Assembly (NCBI GenBank): GCA_903850425.1
Contig: CAINLR010000106.1
Coordinates: 171,585-235,584 of the forward strand
Length of the DNA stretch: 64,000 bases
From: an uncultured Verrucomicrobia subdivision 3 bacterium
GTDB taxonomy: Bacteria; Verrucomicrobiota; Verrucomicrobiia; Limisphaerales; UBA11358
Direction of reading: 5' to 3'
Shown here: one piece after another, positions 49,656 to 59,662 of the stretch
Position numbering within the stretch: the stretch's first letter is position 1
Layout: every line of letters starts with the position of its first letter
Program-made: the position numbers and the translations under genes
The notes under the pieces: generated by a model
Seen by the model: only the letters and a program-made list of their open reading frames with translations
Database searches by the model: none
Told to the model about the DNA's origin: nothing

Positions 49656-51169
49656 AGTCTTCTGCCACCGACCACTCTTCCCGCGCCGGCTGGATATTTT
49701 TGGCGGGAGCCATGTTGGCGTGTCTGCTGGCGATCACGGGGCGCAGCCTTTGGATTGACGAAATTGAAATCGCGCGCGTCGCCGCGCAACCGACGCTGCC
49801 GGGTGCCTGGCGCGAACTCTGGGCGATCCACGGTTCAGACCTGCAAATGCCGCTGTATGCCGCGTGGATCTGGGCGTGCGCCCAAATCTTCGGTGCCGGC
49901 GAACTGGCGCTGCGGGCGGTCAACCCGCTATGGTTCATCCCGGGCGTGCTGGCCTTCACGCTGGCCTGCCCCGGACGCGCAACGCGGAATTTTATTTTTC
50001 TGCTCGCCGCCGGCAGTCCGTTGCTCTGGTATTATTTGAACGAGGCCCGCGCCTACTCGATGCAGGCGGGCGCCAGCCTGCTGGTCTTCGCAGTTCTTCT
50101 GCACTGGTGGCAAAACCCTGAATCGCCGGCGCGGACGGAAGGGCGGCGCGTGCTGCTCTTTGCGATGGCGCTGGTGCTGCTCGGCGGCAGCAGCATGTTA
50201 TGTTTGATCCTCGCAGCGACGCCGGTGCTGGCGGCGCTGGTTTTGTTGCCGGGCAAACGGCTGGCGGAATTCGCCCGTGTTTTCTGGCCAGCCTGGCTGG
50301 CGGTGCTGGGCCTGTGGCTGCTGCTGGGGATCTATTATTTGTGGACGCTTCATCTCGGTGCCCGCGCAACGGTCCTCGCGCCCATGGGCTGGCGCAACGT
50401 CATTTTCATCGGCTACGAACTCTTTGGCTTCGATGGTCTGGGGCCGGGGCGATTGGAAATCCGCGACGGCGGTCTGGGCGTATTCCGGCCGTATGCGGCA
50501 GAATTGTGCGGTTATGCCGCCATGCTTTCCATTCTAACCTGCCTGGGGGCACAGGCCTTGGCGCGGCAGTTGGGCCGAAAAAAATTCCTCGCGCTGACGC
50601 TGTGCGTGCTGCTGCCGGCCGGCTTCATCGTGGCGGCGGGCATGGCGCTGAAATTTCGCGTCCTGGGCCGGCATTTCGTCGCGCTGTCGCCGGTAGTGTT
50701 TTTGTTACTCGCCGCCGGCGGACTGGCGACGTGGCGGCGCGGTCAAATCGGCAAGCTGCTGGTCATCGCGTTTTTTGCCGGCTGGCTGGGGTCGTCGCTG
50801 TCGTTACGCTCGGCCACGCGTCACGAAAAGGATGATTACCGCGCGGCGGCCATCGCGGCGCGGGCCGCCTTGGCCGACGGGCGGACCGTCTGGTGGAACG
50901 CGTTGATCAATGGCGCAAGTTATTATCAGGTGCCGCTGGCGGCGGACGGCACCACGCGTCCGGGTGCGCGAGCGATGCTCAATCCGGCGCGCTCAACGCT
51001 GTTGACGGCGGTGCCACCGGACCTGATCATCGCTTCGCGGCCGGACGTGTTTGATCAAGCCGGAACCCTGGCCGATTTTCTGGCCCGGTCGCATTACCAA
51101 CTGGTTTCCAACCTGACGGCCTTCACCATCTGGGCGCGACCGGCGACCACACCAATGGTCCCGCGCTGA
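49652..51169 (+). CDS. Polytopic membrane glycosyltransferase-like protein (GT39-like)
   Basis: GTGA overlap with upstream gene; RSLWIDEIEIARVA near the N-terminus resembles the GT39 acidic loop; many TMs. Confidence 0.7.
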   Translation: MKSSATDHSSRAGWIFLAGAMLACLLAITGRSLWIDEIEIARVAAQPTLPGAWRELWAIHGSDLQMPLYAAWIWACAQIFGAGELALRAVNPLWFIPGVLAFTLACPGRATRNFIFLLAAGSPLLWYYLNEARAYSMQAGASLLVFAVLLHWWQNPESPARTEGRRVLLFAMALVLLGGSSMLCLILAATPVLAALVLLPGKRLAEFARVFWPAWLAVLGLWLLLGIYYLWTLHLGARATVLAPMGWRNVIFIGYELFGFDGLGPGRLEIRDGGLGVFRPYAAELCGYAAMLSILTCLGAQALARQLGRKKFLALTLCVLLPAGFIVAAGMALKFRVLGRHFVALSPVVFLLLAAGGLATWRRGQIGKLLVIAFFAGWLGSSLSLRSATRHEKDDYRAAAIAARAALADGRTVWWNALINGASYYQVPLAADGTTRPGARAMLNPARSTLLTAVPPDLIIASRPDVFDQAGTLADFLARSHYQLVSNLTAFTIWARPATTPMVPR

Positions 51170-51235
51170 AATTACGCGAATTTGTTTGAGCAAATCGCGG
51201 GGTTTCGTTATCTCAATGCTGCCCGTTTGCAAACT

Positions 51236-52333
51236 ATGTCCGCCAACGAAACAAAAAAAACGCCGCCGATCCTGGGCTGGCTGTGGCCGCACGAAATCCC
51301 TTTTCTGGCGTTGCTCGGCTGGGCGCTTTACCAGGCCAGTCCCGAGTTCCGGGGCTCGCCGCTGCCGGTCATCCTCTTTGGCAGTTCGGTGGCGGCGGGC
51401 GTGGTCATGCTGGCCTTGCGTTGCCGCGACGAATGGCCGGGGTTGCCGAACAAATTTTTCTTTTTCAGCCTGGCCGGCGTGTGGGTGGCCCTGTTCATTT
51501 TGCTCGGCAATTCCACCTTCGGCTATCTCGACTCGAACTCGATTTTTTCGTGGGCCTTCGACACCTACACGGGCACGAATTCGGACAATGAATACAGCTT
51601 GTTCATCCCGTTCGTGGTGCTGGGCCTGTTCTGGTGGAAACGTGGCGAACTCACCGCGCAGCCGCTCGGCCTGTGGTCGCCGGGAATTGTCATCGTCGCG
51701 GTCGGCTTGCTCGCCCATCTGGTCGGCTATGTGGCGCAGCAGCCGCGCTTGTCGTTCATCGGATTTTTCATCGGCCTTTACGGACTGACCGGACTGGCGT
51801 GGGGCAAGCACTGGCTGCGGGCCAGTTTCTTCCCGTTCTTTCTGCTCGCCTTCTGCATCCCCTTCTTCGGCACAGACGCGCTGACGTTCCGCATGCGGCT
51901 GCTGGTGTCGTGGATTGTGGAACACATCGCTCACCTCGGGTTGGCCCCGGACTTGATCCGCGACGGCACGCAGTTGTTTGATGCGCAACGCACCTTCGGC
52001 TATGAAGTGGCGGCGGCGTGCAGCGGCATCCGCAGCCTCATCGCGCTGCTGGCGTTGACCACGATTTATGGCTTTGTGAATTTCAAGTCGCCCGCGAAAC
52101 GCGCGGTGATGATTCTGTCGGCCTTTCCGCTGGCGATTCTGGGCAACGTGCTGCGGTTGTGTTTCACCATCATGGTGGCCGAGACGTTCGGGCAAAACGC
52201 GGGGAAATCGGTCGAGACCAACGTGGGGTTCATCACGTTTGCCGTGGCCATCGCCGGCGTGTTCCTGCTGGCGCGCTGGCTGGAAAAAAGTGAAGTGAAA
52301 GCCGATTCGGAAACGAAAGCCGCCAACCCATGA
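51236..52333 (+). CDS. Exosortase/archaeosortase family protein
   Basis: Polytopic; catalytic-Cys motif AAACSGIRSLIALLAL and Arg motif AILGNVLRLCFTI; followed by EpsI. Confidence 0.88.
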   Translation: MSANETKKTPPILGWLWPHEIPFLALLGWALYQASPEFRGSPLPVILFGSSVAAGVVMLALRCRDEWPGLPNKFFFFSLAGVWVALFILLGNSTFGYLDSNSIFSWAFDTYTGTNSDNEYSLFIPFVVLGLFWWKRGELTAQPLGLWSPGIVIVAVGLLAHLVGYVAQQPRLSFIGFFIGLYGLTGLAWGKHWLRASFFPFFLLAFCIPFFGTDALTFRMRLLVSWIVEHIAHLGLAPDLIRDGTQLFDAQRTFGYEVAAACSGIRSLIALLALTTIYGFVNFKSPAKRAVMILSAFPLAILGNVLRLCFTIMVAETFGQNAGKSVETNVGFITFAVAIAGVFLLARWLEKSEVKADSETKAANP

Positions 52334-53055
52334 ACCGTCAAAAAATCATTTTAGCCGCCGTGGTGCTGGTGCTGGTCGGGGTGGTTGCCGGCGTGCTGGC
52401 CCGCACCAAATCCCACCAGAAACTGGGCGAGCCCGGGATCCAGACGCGGCCCCGGGCGGGCAGCAAAAATCTGGAAATCCTGCTGCCGGAAACCGCGCCG
52501 GGGTTTACGTCGGAAATTGTCACCAACGCCGAGGAAGTGCTGAAGGTTTTGCCGGCAGACACCAGCTTCCGGGTGCGTTTTTACAAGGCGGAGGATGGCT
52601 TCGCCGCGCAGGTGAGCGTGGTCTTGATGGGCACCGACCGCTCCAGCATCCACCGGCCGCAGATCTGCCTGACCGGCCAAGGCTGGGCCCTGGACAGCGC
52701 TCTTTCGGGAGTGGAGTCAATTCATCTGGAGCGTCCGTTTCCCTATGATTTGCCGGTCAACAAGCTCATCGCCACCAAACAGCTTCCAGGCGCGGATGGC
52801 CAGCTGCAAACCGCGCGGGGCATTTATATTTATTGGTTTGTCGCGGAGGATCATTACACCGCCAGTTCCGAGCAGTGGATGCTCTGGTGGATGCCGCGCG
52901 ACCTGCTGCTCCACGGCCTTCTCGAACGCTGGGCTTATATTTCCTACTTTTCCGCGTGCAGCCCGGGCCAGGAAGCGGCGACGTATGCGCGGATGAAGAC
53001 GCTGATGGCCGCCACCGTGCCGGAGTTTCAACGGGTGCCGCGCCCCGGCAAATGA
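52330..53055 (+). CDS. epsI: Exosortase-associated EpsI family protein
   Basis: VSVVLMGTDRSSIHRPQICLTGQGWALDS; ATGA overlap with the exosortase gene. Confidence 0.87.
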   Translation: MNRQKIILAAVVLVLVGVVAGVLARTKSHQKLGEPGIQTRPRAGSKNLEILLPETAPGFTSEIVTNAEEVLKVLPADTSFRVRFYKAEDGFAAQVSVVLMGTDRSSIHRPQICLTGQGWALDSALSGVESIHLERPFPYDLPVNKLIATKQLPGADGQLQTARGIYIYWFVAEDHYTASSEQWMLWWMPRDLLLHGLLERWAYISYFSACSPGQEAATYARMKTLMAATVPEFQRVPRPGK

Positions 53056-53118
53056 ATTGAATTTATCCGGCCAGCCACTAAACTCCGAACCTTAGGAAGA
53101 TAAAAGCAAGTAATCACC

Positions 53119-54516
53119 ATGCTACAACGCGACCGCCACATTCGCACCCAGATGCAACAAATGGGGGATGCCGGCATCTTTGCCTTGAGCTTCTGGCTGG
53201 CCTACGCGCTGCGCGGCACCCCCTGGTTTCTAGGCTGGTTTGGCTACGAGCCGCTCACGCCGGATGCCTTCGACAAGGTGGCTTGGCTTTACTTCGCGCT
53301 CGTGCCCGCCGCGCCCCTCGTGCTGGAATCCCAGGGCTTTTACAACCGCTCCGTGGTCGGTTCGCGCACGGCCATGTTGTGGCCGCTGCTCAAGGGCTGC
53401 TTTATCGTGACGATCGGTTTGGTGCTGCTCGTGTTCATGGTCCGGCAAATCATGCCGCGCGGCGTGCTGATTTATTTCGGCGTCATCAGCTTTCTGGTGG
53501 TGTGGATCAAAGAAGAATTTTTGCGGCTGGCGTTGCACAGCCGGCTCGCCCGCGAGCAATACAAACGCCGCGTCGTCCTCGCCGGCACGCTGGGGGAAAT
53601 CGCCCGGCTCCGTCAAATGCTCAAAAACCGGGCCAACGACAGCATGGAAGTCGTGGCGGAATTTGATCTCGCGCATGCGCCGGTGCCGAAACTGGTCGAG
53701 CTGCTGCACGAACATTCCGTCAGCGGCGTGTTTGTCAGCGCCAAAAACACGCAACTGGAGCGCGTGGAAAGCGTCATCCAGCTCTGCGAAATCGAGGGTG
53801 TCGAGGCGTGGCTGGTGGCGGATTTTTTTGCCACGCAGATTGCGCGCGCCAGTTTCGACGAGATGTTCGGCCATCCGCTGCTGGTCTTCCGCAGCACGCC
53901 GGAAGCCTCCTGGCAGATGCTCGCCAAGCTGCTGCTGGATTTCTTTGGCGCGCTGATTTTGATCCTCCTGGCCGCGATTCCGATGCTGTTCATCGCGCTG
54001 CTGATCAAGCTGACCTCGCCCGGCCCGGCCATTTTCCGCCAGCAGCGTTCCGGCCTGAACGGTTCGCCTTTCACCATCTTCAAATTTCGCACCATGGCCA
54101 CCAACGCCGAGCAGTTCAAACATGAACTGGCCGCGATGAACGAGATGACCGGACCCGTGTTCAAAGTCACCAACGATCCGCGCGTGACCAGCTTCGGGAA
54201 ATTTCTCCGCAAATTCAGCCTCGACGAACTGCCGCAGTTGTTCAATGTCCTGCGCGGCGAGATGAGCCTCGTCGGTCCGCGCCCGCTGCCCGTGGACGAA
54301 GTGAAGCGCTTCTCCGATCTGGCGCACCGCCGCCGCCTGAGCGTCAAGCCCGGCCTCACCTGTCTCTGGCAGGTCAGCGGCCGCAACGAGATTTCCGACT
54401 TCAAGGAATGGGTGCGCCTGGACCTGGAATACATTGACAACTGGTCCATCTGGCTCGATTTGCAAATCCTGCTGCGCACCGTCCCGGCCGTGTTTTTGGC
54501 GGCGGGCGCGAAGTGA
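53119..54516 (+). CDS. Exopolysaccharide polyprenyl glycosylphosphotransferase
   Basis: C-terminal sugar transferase: FKFRTMATNAEQFK...DELPQLFNVLRGEMSLVGPRPLPVDEV...VKPGLTCLWQVSGRNEISDFKEWVRLDLEYIDNWS. Confidence 0.95.
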   Translation: MLQRDRHIRTQMQQMGDAGIFALSFWLAYALRGTPWFLGWFGYEPLTPDAFDKVAWLYFALVPAAPLVLESQGFYNRSVVGSRTAMLWPLLKGCFIVTIGLVLLVFMVRQIMPRGVLIYFGVISFLVVWIKEEFLRLALHSRLAREQYKRRVVLAGTLGEIARLRQMLKNRANDSMEVVAEFDLAHAPVPKLVELLHEHSVSGVFVSAKNTQLERVESVIQLCEIEGVEAWLVADFFATQIARASFDEMFGHPLLVFRSTPEASWQMLAKLLLDFFGALILILLAAIPMLFIALLIKLTSPGPAIFRQQRSGLNGSPFTIFKFRTMATNAEQFKHELAAMNEMTGPVFKVTNDPRVTSFGKFLRKFSLDELPQLFNVLRGEMSLVGPRPLPVDEVKRFSDLAHRRRLSVKPGLTCLWQVSGRNEISDFKEWVRLDLEYIDNWSIWLDLQILLRTVPAVFLAAGAK

Positions 54517-54555
54517 ACCAGTTGGACCGGGGACTTTCTCGCCCCGCTTTGCGGG

Positions 54556-54735
54556 TTATTGCACCAACGCCCTCGGGCCAAAAATCACGAACGGCTCAAA
54601 TGGCCGGTCCGGTTTGAATTTCCACCAGGCTACAAACCAGGTCCATGCCAGCGTGACGGGGCGTAAAAGTCGCAAACTGAAATTGCGGTGACGGCAGAAT
54701 TTATCGTAACTTACCCGTTCCAGGCGAAGTCTCAC
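54556..54735 (-). other. Coding-looking 59-codon antisense ORF or gene remnant
   Basis: GTG-started VRLRLERVSYDKFCRHRNFSLRLLRPVTLAWTWFVAWWKFKPDRPFEPFVIFGPRALVQ*; not on the supplied ORF track. Confidence 0.35.
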
Positions 54736-54747
54736 TGGAAGAATATT

Positions 54748-56007
54748 ATGGCTGAAAAATCAAACGGCGGCTGGTGGAAATGGATTTTGATCGTCGTGGT
54801 TTTCGCGGCGGGCATTGGCGGTTATTATTATTTCCGCCACGGTCGCTCGGAGCCGCTGAGTTTCACCGCGATGCCAGTAATGCGCGGCGAGCTGACCAAC
54901 ACCGTGACCGCGACGGGGATCTTGAATCCCGTGGTGAACGTGACGGTGGGCAGCCAGGTTTCCGGCCGTATCAGCAAGTTGAACGTGGATTTCAATTCGC
55001 CGGTGACCAAGGGCCAGGTGCTGGCGGAGATTGATCCGGCCAATTATCAGGCCACGCTCGAATCGGTCACGGCGGACCTCGCCAACGCCCAGGCGAATCT
55101 GGAGTTGCAGCAGGTGCAATACACCCGCAGCAGCGAGCTCTACACCAACAAGCTGATCTCCGGCTCGGACTATGACATCGCGCTGGCCACGCTGCACTCG
55201 GCCGAGGCGACGGTGAAAATCAAACAAGCCTCGCTCAACAACGCGCTGGTGAACCTGAGCTATTGCAAGATTGTTTCGCCGGTGGATGGCGTGGTGATTT
55301 TGCGCGCGGTGGAACTGGGCCAGACGGTCGCCTCCAGTTTCAACACGCCGACGATATTTCAAATCGCCAATGACCTGACGAAAATGCAGATTGACGCGAA
55401 CGTGGCGGAGGCAGATGTCGGCGGCATTCTCGAAGGGCAGAACGTGGATTTCGGCGTGGACGCCTATCCGAACCGGACGTTTCATGGCGAGGTGCGGCAG
55501 GTGCGCAATTCGCCCACGACCCTTAACAATGTGGTCACTTATGACGCGGTCATTAGCGTGACCAACTCGGATTACAAATTGAAGCCCGGCATGACGGCGA
55601 ATGTTTCCATCATTGTCGCGCAGCGGTCGGACGCGTTGAAGCTCCGGAACGCCGCCCTGCGTTTCCGCCCGCCGGAAGCCGCCGTGATGGTGACCAACGC
55701 GCCCGTGGCCGGCGCGCCCACGAATCAAGTCGCCGGCGGTCCGCGCGGTCCGCGCGGCGAACACGGTGAGCGGGGCCAAGCCCGGGGCAACCGCAATGTC
55801 CGCACGGTTTATTTGCTGGCGGGCGAGGAGCACAGTCCCAAGCTGCAACCCGTGCAGATCAAAACCGGCATTAACGACGGCATCTTTACCGAGGTCACCG
55901 AAGGCTTGAAAGAAGGCGACAAAGTGGTCGTTGGCGTTGTCTCCACCGATGCGACCGGAGCTCCGCAGTCCTCCAACCCGTTTGGCGGCGGCTTCCCGCG
56001 TCGCTGA
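54748..56007 (+). CDS. macA: MacA-like periplasmic adaptor (HlyD/RND-adaptor family)
   Basis: LTNTVTATGILNPVVNVTVGSQVSGRISKLNVDFNSPVTKGQVLAEIDPANYQA; alpha hairpin and beta-barrel segments. Confidence 0.92.
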   Translation: MAEKSNGGWWKWILIVVVFAAGIGGYYYFRHGRSEPLSFTAMPVMRGELTNTVTATGILNPVVNVTVGSQVSGRISKLNVDFNSPVTKGQVLAEIDPANYQATLESVTADLANAQANLELQQVQYTRSSELYTNKLISGSDYDIALATLHSAEATVKIKQASLNNALVNLSYCKIVSPVDGVVILRAVELGQTVASSFNTPTIFQIANDLTKMQIDANVAEADVGGILEGQNVDFGVDAYPNRTFHGEVRQVRNSPTTLNNVVTYDAVISVTNSDYKLKPGMTANVSIIVAQRSDALKLRNAALRFRPPEAAVMVTNAPVAGAPTNQVAGGPRGPRGEHGERGQARGNRNVRTVYLLAGEEHSPKLQPVQIKTGINDGIFTEVTEGLKEGDKVVVGVVSTDATGAPQSSNPFGGGFPRR

Positions 56008-56017
56008 TCTAATTGCC

Positions 56018-56782
56018 GTGTCAACCCGCCCCGTCATCCAGCTCGCGAAAATCCACAAGGTTTATCGCACCGGCGAAGTGGACGTCCACGCCGTGCGCGG
56101 CGTGTCGCTGGACATCTTGCCCGGCGAATTTGTGGCCATCATGGGCTCCAGCGGCTCGGGCAAAAGCACGTTGATGAACATGATCGGCTGCCTCGACCGG
56201 CCGAGCGAGGGGAATTATCTACTGGATGGCATTGACGTTTCCACGCTGGATCGCGATGCCCGCGCGAAGATCCGCAACGACAAGATCGGCTTTGTTTTTC
56301 AGGGGTTCAACCTGCTCTCGCGCACGTCGGCGCTGGAGAATGTCGAGATGCCGATGCTTTACAATCATGCGCGCGTTTCAGCGGTGGAGCAAAGGGAACG
56401 CGCCCGCAAATCGCTGGAGTTGGTTGGCCTGGCGGATCGCTCGGATCACAAACCCAACCAGCTTTCCGGCGGGCAACAGCAGCGTGTGGCCATCGCGCGA
56501 GCGCTCGTGAACCAGCCGTCGCTGCTCCTCGCCGACGAGCCCACGGGCAACTTGGACAGCCAGACGAGCATTGAAATCATGGGCGTGTTTCAGAAGCTCA
56601 ACGCGGCCGGCATCACGATTGTCATGGTCACGCACGAGCTCGACGTGGCGCGCTACACCAAGCGCACGGTGATTTTGCGCGACGGGAAAATTCTCACGGA
56701 TGAAACGGTCAAAGACCGGCTGAATGCGGAGGGCGAACTGAAGAAATTGCGGCAGGCGCAGGAGGCCGTGAAACTGGCTTAA
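56018..56782 (+). CDS. MacB-type ABC transporter ATP-binding protein
   Basis: [26 protein letters not shown]...[36 protein letters not shown]; likely GTG start at 56018. Confidence 0.94.
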   Translation: MSTRPVIQLAKIHKVYRTGEVDVHAVRGVSLDILPGEFVAIMGSSGSGKSTLMNMIGCLDRPSEGNYLLDGIDVSTLDRDARAKIRNDKIGFVFQGFNLLSRTSALENVEMPMLYNHARVSAVEQRERARKSLELVGLADRSDHKPNQLSGGQQQRVAIARALVNQPSLLLADEPTGNLDSQTSIEIMGVFQKLNAAGITIVMVTHELDVARYTKRTVILRDGKILTDETVKDRLNAEGELKKLRQAQEAVKLA

Positions 56783-57196
56783 AGGATGAAGCTTGAATGA
56801 TGAATGATGAAAAGGAGAATTTGCGGGAGCGGACAAAAATGTTCGCGCGCCGGATTGTTCGACTTTACTGCGCGTTGCCGAAAAGCGACGCGGCGGCGCA
56901 GATCCTTGGCAAGCAAGCGCTGCGTTCCGGCACTTCGATTGGCGCAAATTACCGCGAAGCTTACCGCGCCAGATCGAAGGCGGAATTCATTTCCAAGATT
57001 GGAGACTGCCTGAAAGAAGCCGACGAAACACTTTACTGGCAGGAATTGCTGCTGGACGAAAATTTCGTTTCCGCGCGAAAGTTGGAGCCGTTGATGAAGG
57101 AAAACGATGAACTGCTCGCCATTCTGACCACGATCTCCAAACGCGCCAAAGGCCTCGAATGAGCGCTTCGTCTTTCATCCTTCATCTTCCATCCTT
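56782..57196. mobile_element. Candidate minimal mobile cassette: four-helix-bundle gene bounded by inverted 7-bp arrays
   Basis: Left AAGGATG AAGCTTG AATGATG AATGATG (56782-56809). Right, reverse complement: AAGGATG GAAGATG AAGGATG AAAGACG (57169-57196). It lies between the ABC ATPase and permease genes. Confidence 0.5.
56797..57162 (+). CDS. Four-helix-bundle protein (S23 / 23S rRNA intervening-sequence family)
   Basis: FARRIVRLYCALPKSDAAAQILGKQALRSGTSIGANYREAYRARSKAEFISKIGDCLKEADETLYWQELL. Confidence 0.93.
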   Translation: MMNDEKENLRERTKMFARRIVRLYCALPKSDAAAQILGKQALRSGTSIGANYREAYRARSKAEFISKIGDCLKEADETLYWQELLLDENFVSARKLEPLMKENDELLAILTTISKRAKGLE

Positions 57197-57205
57197 CGCC
57201 AAAGC

Positions 57206-58414
<1,209 letters not shown>

Positions 58415-58500
58415 TTTCCGCCGGTGATGACGCGCGGCGGTTCATTTTTTTCTGGAGAGTTTGAGACTCCTCATATCGTCTCCTACACTTTTTGCTGGCC

Positions 58501-59511
58501 ATGACCACGGAAATTTTATCAACGCACACGCCGGAGCGGTTTCGCCAGGCCGTCAGCAGCGCGGCGGAATTGTTGCGCGCGGGCGAAGTCGTGGCGCTGC
58601 CAACTGAAACGGTTTACGGCCTTGCCGCGAACGCGCTGGACCCAAAAGCCGTGGCGAAAATTTTCCAGGTCAAAGGCCGGCCGGCGCACAATCCGATCAT
58701 CGTCCATATCGCGAGCAACGCAATGGCGAGAAACTGCGTCCGCCGCTGGCCGCCGCTGGCGGAGCAATTTGCCAGATCATTCTGGCCCGGCCCGCTGACG
58801 CTGGTGTTGCCGCGCGCGGCCATCATTCCTGAGATCGTGACGGCGGGCGGCGCGACGGTGGGCCTGCGCTGGCCGAGCCACCCGTTCATGCAAGCGGTGA
58901 TTCGCGAATGCGGTTTTCCGCTGGCCGCGCCGAGCGCCAATTTGTCCAACCAGATTTCGCCGACGAACGCGGCGCACGTCCGCGCCCAGCTTGCGGGAAA
59001 AATTCCATTGATCGTGGACGGCGGCCAGTCGCAGGTGGGAATCGAGTCAACCGTTTTGGATTTGACGGTCTCGCCGCCGAGGATTTTGCGGCCGGGGATG
59101 ATTCACGCGGAGTCGCTGGCCGCCATTGGCGGCGAGGTGACGCGCGACGGGTGGCAGGCGACCGGTTCGGAAGCGCGCCGCAGTCCGGGGATGTTGCAAA
59201 AGCACTATTCCCCAAAAGCAAAATTACTGGTGCTCCAATGGAATGATGACGCGGAGCTGCAAGCCCAACTTGTCGCTCGGCACTTGTCACTCGCCACCTG
59301 CCACGTCATTGCGCACACGAAAATTCCCGCTGGTTTTGAGGCGACGAACGTGAGCGTGATTCCGCACGATGCGGAGGCGTTTGCGCGGGCGCTCTATGCG
59401 GAACTGCATCGCTGCGATGCGGCGGGTGCCAAATTAATTGTGGTGGAAGCCCTGCCGGCGACACCGGAATGGTCGGGGATCGCGGACCGGTTGCGGCGCG
59501 CAGCGGCTTGA
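58501..59511 (+). CDS. sua5: L-threonylcarbamoyladenylate synthase (Sua5/YciO/YrdC family)
   Basis: VALPTETVYGLAANALDPKAVAKIFQVKGRPAHNPIIVHI...APSANLSNQISPTNAAHV...SPGMLQKHYSPKAKLL and a C-terminal Sua5 domain. Confidence 0.95.
   Translation: MTTEILSTHTPERFRQAVSSAAELLRAGEVVALPTETVYGLAANALDPKAVAKIFQVKGRPAHNPIIVHIASNAMARNCVRRWPPLAEQFARSFWPGPLTLVLPRAAIIPEIVTAGGATVGLRWPSHPFMQAVIRECGFPLAAPSANLSNQISPTNAAHVRAQLAGKIPLIVDGGQSQVGIESTVLDLTVSPPRILRPGMIHAESLAAIGGEVTRDGWQATGSEARRSPGMLQKHYSPKAKLLVLQWNDDAELQAQLVARHLSLATCHVIAHTKIPAGFEATNVSVIPHDAEAFARALYAELHRCDAAGAKLIVVEALPATPEWSGIADRLRRAAA
59269..59303. repeat. 7-bp tandem array inside the Sua5-like gene
   Basis: CTTGTCG CTCGGCA CTTGTCA CTCGCCA CCTGCCA; encodes part of LVARHLSLATCHV. 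Confidence 0.75.
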
Positions 59512-59662
59512 AGTGATGCCGAACACCGCAGCGATTTGGCCTGAGAAATAGCGGCCGGCCAGCGAAGGGGGCAGCTTGCGGCCCGAAACAAGCGCCTGCC
59601 TGGCAATGCCGTTGAAATTATGCCGGCCCCTGAACCACGACGGGGCTTTTTCCGCCGGGCTT

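Noticed and set aside
50993-52195. 400-aa antisense ORF opposite the GT39-like/exosortase genes
   Set aside because: Arg/Gln/Glu-rich composition typical of a GC-rich antisense frame; the plus strand has recognisable families.
53230-54465. 411-aa antisense ORF opposite the glycosylphosphotransferase
   Set aside because: Shadow ORF of a GC-rich conserved gene.
54760-56058. 432-aa antisense ORF opposite macA
   Set aside because: No recognisable domain, Arg/His-rich, fully overlaps a clear MacA gene.
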